Assembly: GCA_015066385.1 (NCBI GenBank)
Contig: SVOJ01000006.1
Span: forward strand, 1-64,000
Source of the DNA: Oscillospiraceae bacterium
Lineage (GTDB): Bacteria; Bacillota; Clostridia; Oscillospirales; Acutalibacteraceae
Reading direction: 5' to 3'
Length of the DNA: 64,000 nt
Shown in pieces: positions 60,345 to 64,000 of the stretch (position 1 is its first letter; each line of letters opens with the position of its first letter). Below the pieces are notes generated by a model. It was not told where the DNA came from. It saw only the letters and a program-made list of their open reading frames with translations, and made no database searches. The position numbers were made by a program, and so were the translations under genes.

Positions 60345-60836
60345 GTGACTGCTTTTGAAAAGATTTTCCATGAAAACAGAGATTTCATCTTTAAATATCT
60401 GCTGAAAATGAGCCGCAATGCGCTCGTTGCGGAAGAACTGACACAGGAAACATTTTTCCGTGCTTACATGAACTACGACTCGCTTCGCAACAAAGAAAAT
60501 GCAAGCAGTTGGCTTTGCAGCATTGCAAAAAATGCATATTTTGCATGGTACAATGAACAAAAGAAACTACAACCGCTGACCTTTGCGGAAGACATGGCAG
60601 CATCGGATAACACGGCACAGTTTGCGGAACAAAAAGAACTTTCGCAACAGGCACTGCATTGTCTGCATGAGCTGGAAGAGCCGTACAAAGAGGTGTTCAT
60701 GCTGTGTGTATTCGGCGGGTTTTCGCTGAAGGACATCAGCCTTTTGTTCGGCAAAAGCGAAAGCTGGGCACGGGTCACATTTTACCGTGCAAAACAAAAA
60801 CTGTCGGAAAGGATGAAACAAACATATGGATTGTAA
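60345..60836 (+). CDS. ECF-family RNA polymerase sigma factor
   Basis: A 163-residue sigma-70-family factor of the ECF kind. Region 2 carries AEELTQETFFRAYMNYDSLRN and WLCSIAKNAYFAWYNEQK, and region 4 YKEVFMLCVFGGFSLKDISL with a helix-turn-helix. Start GTG at 60345 follows GGGCGG. It overlaps the anti-sigma gene by 11 bases. It would direct an envelope-stress type regulon (inference from family). Confidence 0.92.
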   Translation: MTAFEKIFHENRDFIFKYLLKMSRNALVAEELTQETFFRAYMNYDSLRNKENASSWLCSIAKNAYFAWYNEQKKLQPLTFAEDMAASDNTAQFAEQKELSQQALHCLHELEEPYKEVFMLCVFGGFSLKDISLLFGKSESWARVTFYRAKQKLSERMKQTYGL

Positions 60837-61458
60837 TATCATCAGAGATTTATTGCCGTTGTATATTGATGCGTGTTGCAGTGAAGAAAGCACACGGCAG
60901 ATTGAAGCGCACATTGCAGAATGCGCAGACTGCAAGGAAATTTACGAAAGCATGAAGGTGCCTTGCGAAACGGTCAGTATCCCTGCCGTGCCGACCGCAT
61001 TGCGAAGAATCAACGATTGGAAAGCATCGGTTCTGCAGTCGGCATTGCTGTTCGGTTCATTTTTTGCGATCGCTGTGGGCGTTTCGCTGGAAGGTAAGAC
61101 CCCGTCGGGATTTTCAAACAGCTTCTGGGCACTCAATCTGGTGGTGCCTGTAACGGGCTTTATGCTTTCGCTGTCGAACTGGTATTTTATAAGACTTTAC
61201 AAAAGCCGAAAGCAGTTTTCGGTCTGCTCGTCGCTTGCAACCTTTGCATTTACGGTCTGTGCATATGCATGGGCGGTATGGCATTATGAAATGATTGACA
61301 TTGCCTCACTGTTTGCTGACTGCGATGCGGCACTGTTTTTTGATGTGATGCATTCTCTTTTATTTCTGTATGGCATCGGCTTTGTGCTGACGGCTGTATT
61401 CTGCGTTTTGTCGGGTGTGCTTTCAGCCCTTTATGCAAAAATGCTTGGCAAGCAGTGA
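60826..61458 (+). CDS. Zinc-finger membrane anti-sigma factor
   Basis: A 210-residue anti-sigma factor for the preceding ECF factor. The N-terminal zinc-binding ZAS motif is HIAECADC (H-x3-C-x2-C), followed from about residue 65 by five or so predicted membrane helices. It would hold the sigma factor at the membrane until a signal is sensed. The gene start overlaps the sigma gene, which fits coupled expression. Confidence 0.88.
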   Translation: MDCNIIRDLLPLYIDACCSEESTRQIEAHIAECADCKEIYESMKVPCETVSIPAVPTALRRINDWKASVLQSALLFGSFFAIAVGVSLEGKTPSGFSNSFWALNLVVPVTGFMLSLSNWYFIRLYKSRKQFSVCSSLATFAFTVCAYAWAVWHYEMIDIASLFADCDAALFFDVMHSLLFLYGIGFVLTAVFCVLSGVLSALYAKMLGKQ

Positions 61459-61467
61459 GGTGGCATC

Positions 61468-62160
61468 ATGGAAAAAGCAACGCGTCTTGCCACGTATTTT
61501 CTGTTTGCACTGACGGCATTCTTCCCTGCCGCATCGGCACTGACCGCCGTTTTCGGATATAAAATCACCCTTCGGTATATCCCTGTTTTTGCAATGATCC
61601 TCGCGGTGTTATCGGCCGGCTCAATCATGGGGCACCTTATATACAAACCAAAAAAGATGTTTGTGCTGACCGCGGTGCTTGCCTTGGTAAGTATCGTCAA
61701 TGCGGCACTGCTGATTTTTACATGCAACACGCCGACAGTGATTATTGGCACCCTTTTTTCCGCAATCTGCTGTTGCCTTCTGCCTGCGGTGCACGCAAAA
61801 CGGCTTGCCGTAAGAATAACGGCATTGGTTTTGTCGGTGCTGATGCTGCTTCCCTGTTGTTACTGCGGTTTTATTTTTCTCATTTTCGGCAACATCGGGC
61901 AAAACACGGTGGTGCAATCTGCCGTTTCACCTGACGGAACACTTTGCGCCGAGGTTATAGACAGCGATCAGGGGGCACTTGGCGGCAACACCCTGGTACA
62001 AGTGCGTGAAACATATTCTTTCGATGCAGGGATTTTTGAAATCAGCAAAAAGGCGCAACGCGTTTATATGGGCGAATGGGGAGAATTCAAAGATATGGAA
62101 ATCGAATGGAAATACGACAATTGTCTTTCCGTCAACGGACATGAATACGCAATACAATAA
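61468..62160 (+). CDS. DUF5412-like membrane protein
   Basis: A 230-residue protein with about five predicted transmembrane helices and an extracellular C-terminal domain carrying SPDGTLCAEVIDSDQGALGG, the mark of DUF5412. Function unknown. It lies 9 bases after the anti-sigma gene with GAGGTGG before ATG, and is probably part of the same sigma-controlled operon. Confidence 0.7.
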   Translation: MEKATRLATYFLFALTAFFPAASALTAVFGYKITLRYIPVFAMILAVLSAGSIMGHLIYKPKKMFVLTAVLALVSIVNAALLIFTCNTPTVIIGTLFSAICCCLLPAVHAKRLAVRITALVLSVLMLLPCCYCGFIFLIFGNIGQNTVVQSAVSPDGTLCAEVIDSDQGALGGNTLVQVRETYSFDAGIFEISKKAQRVYMGEWGEFKDMEIEWKYDNCLSVNGHEYAIQ

Positions 62161-62255
62161 AAAAGAAAAAATTTCACCGCCTTGGGTACAAAAAAACCTG
62201 CGGCGGTGTGTTGTTATGATTCTCGTTTCATGACTTCCCTTGCGCCGAGCATAAC
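62160..62255 (-). repeat. Degenerate duplicate of the methionine-gamma-lyase gene end and terminator
   Basis: About 95 bases aligning at roughly 80% with 62630-62722, the 3' end of the next gene. It includes an orphan terminator stem CACCGCC/GGCGGTG (62175-62181, 62202-62208) and, on the minus strand, a fragment reading MLGAREVMKRES then stop. The real gene ends MLGAREVHKVE. It is followed directly by toxin locus 2. Confidence 0.75.
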
Positions 62256-62283
62256 GAAGTTAAAAAAAAGACGAGTGCGGGTG

Positions 62284-62312
62284 TTGACAGTTTAAAAATA
62301 TCTTGCTATAAT
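62284..62312 (+). promoter_or_regulatory. Antisense RNA promoter of toxin locus 2
   Basis: TTGACA (62284-62289), 17 bases, TATAAT (62307-62312) with an extended -10 TG. Confidence 0.85.
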
Positions 62313-62318
62313 AAAAGT

Positions 62319-62411
62319 GAACAAGGCAGACCGATAGACGGTCAGCCTTCCAAGATTTGGTTAAGAAATAGCCGCCTCAGTTGGAAGCTGGTTGGGCGGT
62401 TATTTCTTTTT
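62319..62411 (+). ncRNA. Antisense antitoxin RNA of toxin locus 2 (predicted)
   Basis: An RNA of about 93 bases from the promoter at 62284-62312. It begins with the same GGCAGACCGATAGACGG as locus 1 and ends at the hairpin GAAATAGCCGCC/GGCGGTTATTTC (62363-62407), then a T run. It overlaps the toxin stop codon region on the opposite strand. Confidence 0.78.
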
Positions 62412-62507
62412 TGTTATGTTCATGATGAAATTCATCATATTGATAACAACTGCAATGACTGCAACAAGAAGGCTCAATAACATAAAAAGCGCTTCATAAG
62501 TTACCAT
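62400..62507 (-). CDS. Type I toxin, holin-like membrane peptide 2
   Basis: A 35-residue peptide beginning MVTYEALFMLLSLLVAVIAV, hydrophobic to about residue 29, and ending in a lysine triplet. The first 14 residues and the KKK end are shared with the 51042-51146 toxin; the middle has diverged. AGGAGG lies 8 bases before ATG (62507). The leader hairpin pairs (CGGAGGG/CCCTCCG and CCCTCC/GGAGGG) are conserved. Confidence 0.9.
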   Translation of the reverse strand: MVTYEALFMLLSLLVAVIAVVINMMNFIMNITKKK

Positions 62508-62513
62508 GTGCAT

Positions 62514-62547
62514 CCCCTCCTTTCCGGAGGGAAAAAGACACCCTCCG
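62514..62547 (-). promoter_or_regulatory. Leader hairpins over the toxin 2 ribosome binding site
   Basis: On the minus strand CGGAGGG (62547-62541) can pair with CCCTCCG (62531-62525), while the latter's CCCTCC can instead pair with the GGAGGG of the Shine-Dalgarno (62519-62514). The arrangement matches locus 1. Confidence 0.7.
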
Positions 62548-62597
62548 AAGTCGGAAGGTAACCGCCTACCGTTTAAGGTCTGCCTTGCCCGATTGAC

Positions 62598-62626
62598 ATT
62601 TTAATATATTCCGACAAAATTTGCAA
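62598..62626 (-). promoter_or_regulatory. Promoter of type I toxin mRNA 2
   Basis: On the minus strand TTGCAA (62626-62621), 17 bases, TAAAAT (62603-62598). Confidence 0.8.
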
Positions 62627-62630
62627 GTGA

Positions 62631-62674
62631 AAAAGAAAAAAACAGCCGCCGTGGGTTCAGAAAACCTGCGGCGG
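62631..62674 (-). terminator. Terminator of the methionine-gamma-lyase-family gene
   Basis: CCGCCG (62646-62651) and CGGCGG (62669-62674) with extended pairing, followed on the minus strand by a T run opposite 62631-62642. An older copy lies at 62175-62208. Confidence 0.8.
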
Positions 62675-62683
62675 TGTGTGTTT

Positions 62684-63943
62684 TTATTCAACTTTATGCA
62701 CTTCTCTTGCGCCGAGCATGACGCCGAGCTTTGCGGAATGGAAGTTAAGACCGCCCTGCAACCACACGGCATAGGGCTCACGCAGCGGCGCATCGGCAGA
62801 CAGTTCGATGGACGAGCCGTTGGTGAATGCGCCTGCCGCCATGATGACCTGATTGTCATAGCCGGGCATGTCCCACGGTTCGGGGGTAACAAAGGAATCG
62901 ACAGGTGAACCCGACTGCAGACCGCGGCAGAAAGCGCAGAGCTTTTCGGGTGTTTCAAGACACAACGACTGGATGATGTCGTGTCTTGCCTCCTGCGAGG
63001 ACGGAGAAGCGGTGTAACCCATTTCCTCAAACAGCGCGGCTGTGAAAACAGCAGTCTTGAGGGCCTCCCCCGTGACGTGCGGTGCGCTGAACATACCCAT
63101 GAGCAGTTCGCGGTTGGTGCCGAGGGATGCACCGATCTCACGCCCCGTGCCGGGTGTGGTCATGCGGTAGGACACCAGTTCCACAAGGTCTGCCCTGCCG
63201 CAGATGTAGCCGCCGCAACGGGCAATGCCCGCACCGGGATTCTTGATGAGCGAACCGCCCATGAGGTCGGCATGACGGGCAACAGGCTCGTCCTTTTCGA
63301 CAAATTCACCGTAGCAATTGTCCACCAGCACAAGAGTTTCGGGGGAAATCTCTTTGGCAAGCACGGCAATGCGGTCAATTTCGTCCACACCAAGGCTTGC
63401 ACGCAGTGTATAACCACGGGATCGCTGAATATAAACGCACTTCGGTTTCAGTTCACCGACAGCCTTTGCAATACCGTCAAAATCGGGTGTGCCGTCGGGC
63501 AATAAGGCGACTTCTTTGTAGGTGACACCGAAATCCTTGAGCGAGCCTTGTCCGTCAGGACCTTTCAGCCCGATGACGGGACGGATGGTATCATAGGGTG
63601 TGCCCGTGACGGAAAGCATGATGTCCCCGGGACGAAGTACGCCAAAGAGCATAGTAGCAAGAGTATGGGTACCGCTTGCAAACGAGGTGCTGATAATGGC
63701 AGCCTCGGCACCGTAGATCTGTGCACAGACACGGTCGGCGGTTTCGCGGCCGCGGTCACCGTAGCCGTAGCCTGTGGTGGCACCGAAATCGGCTTCGCAC
63801 ACGCGGTTGTCGATGAATGCACGCAGCACTTTCTGCTGATTGTATTCGGTAATCTTGTCGATCTCGGCAAACTTATCGGCACATTTTGCGAGTGCCTTGT
63901 CTGCAAGAGCGAGCAGATTGGTATCAAAATCAAAAAAAGCCAT
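62684..63943 (-). CDS. Methionine gamma-lyase family (aluminium-resistance-like) PLP enzyme
   Basis: A 419-residue PLP-dependent enzyme of the Met_gamma_lyase/aluminium resistance family. Family blocks are ATTGYGYGDRGRE, STSFASGTHTLA, VTGTPYDTIRPVIG, LVLVDNCYGEF and the lysine-containing GGSLIKNPGAGIA. It probably cleaves sulfur amino acids; the true substrate is unknown. ATG at 63943 has AGGAG seven bases upstream; an in-frame GTG at 63964 overlaps that site and is rejected. It is the last gene in the window. Confidence 0.92.
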   Translation of the reverse strand: MAFFDFDTNLLALADKALAKCADKFAEIDKITEYNQQKVLRAFIDNRVCEADFGATTGYGYGDRGRETADRVCAQIYGAEAAIISTSFASGTHTLATMLFGVLRPGDIMLSVTGTPYDTIRPVIGLKGPDGQGSLKDFGVTYKEVALLPDGTPDFDGIAKAVGELKPKCVYIQRSRGYTLRASLGVDEIDRIAVLAKEISPETLVLVDNCYGEFVEKDEPVARHADLMGGSLIKNPGAGIARCGGYICGRADLVELVSYRMTTPGTGREIGASLGTNRELLMGMFSAPHVTGEALKTAVFTAALFEEMGYTASPSSQEARHDIIQSLCLETPEKLCAFCRGLQSGSPVDSFVTPEPWDMPGYDNQVIMAAGAFTNGSSIELSADAPLREPYAVWLQGGLNFHSAKLGVMLGAREVHKVE

Positions 63944-63968
63944 GTAAAACTCCTGTTTCTTCACAAAA

Positions 63969-64000
63969 CAAATTACGGTTTAGCGGGGAGTTGGGAGAGT
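63969..64000 (+). repeat. Left end of another large repeat element, cut by the window edge
   Basis: AAATTACGGTTTAGCGG, then GGAGTTG, matches the left end at 53607 (AAATTACGGTTTATCGG, then TGAGTTG). The element continues outside the window. Confidence 0.7.

Overview
The window looks like chromosome from an uncultured gut-type member of class Clostridia, probably Oscillospirales. The grounds are Gram-positive ribosome binding sites and compact leftward housekeeping operons, a VanW protein, a BspA-like repeat protein ending in a dockerin, secreted glycoside hydrolases, a HrcA/CIRCE site and holin-like type I toxins. Base composition is moderate. No rRNA, tRNA, CRISPR or prophage was seen.

Layout. 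1-339: palindromic repeat element, plus the first codon of a leftward gene leaving the window. 364-9559: metallophosphoesterase, DUF2442 protein, SulP transporter, DnaQ-like exonuclease with a terminal clamp-binding motif, then an operon of two unusual glycoside-hydrolase-like proteins and a PnuC-like membrane protein. 9810-14529: giant BspA/dockerin surface protein and an SGNH esterase. 14589-16970 (leftward): amidohydrolase, PlsC acyltransferase, exonuclease III. 17104-18637: array of six TTTCATCACTG-like repeats upstream of a phage/plasmid-type replication-initiator-like gene, then a small BamE-like membrane protein. 18642-21013: accessory insertion zone with a DUF4143 ATPase between two identical 42-bp palindromes and a relBE module between a 17-bp direct repeat and near-identical terminators.

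21021-43923 (leftward): housekeeping superoperon leuS, rsfS, yqeK, nadD, yhbY, rdgB, ftsY, smc, an Elp3-like radical SAM gene, rnc, trmFO, topA, dprA and a SpoU methyltransferase, then a GNAT protein, two M42 peptidases, YfbR and a B12-type radical SAM protein. Overlapping starts and stops imply translational coupling. FtsY carries its acidic/coiled-coil region and basic amphipathic tail at the C-terminus instead of the N-terminus. 44194-50859: glycosyltransferase, TIM-barrel protein, YqeG, VanW, GH5, acidic lipoprotein, Gfo/Idh oxidoreductase and a CIRCE-preceded Hsp20.

50923-51284 and 62284-62626 hold two copies of a compact type I toxin-antitoxin system. Each has a 34-35-residue membrane toxin, an antisense RNA with its own consensus promoter, a shared hairpin and a leader with two mutually exclusive stems over the Shine-Dalgarno. 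51379-53546: EEP-family lipoprotein and an FAD oxidoreductase. 53607-54142: nested insertions of three palindromic elements, one with an exact 10-bp target duplication. 54262-57896: alpha/beta hydrolase, membrane-anchored MurF-like ligase and a Ddl ligase with a Gly-rich loop. 57986-63943: OYE-family flavin reductase, ECF sigma/anti-sigma/DUF5412 operon, the second type I TA flanked by a duplicated gene end, and a methionine gamma-lyase-family enzyme. The window ends inside another repeat element.

Most notable: the paired type I TA loci, the repeat-bounded small cassettes that sit beside terminators or gene ends, the phased repeat array, the inverted-architecture FtsY and the nested MITEs.
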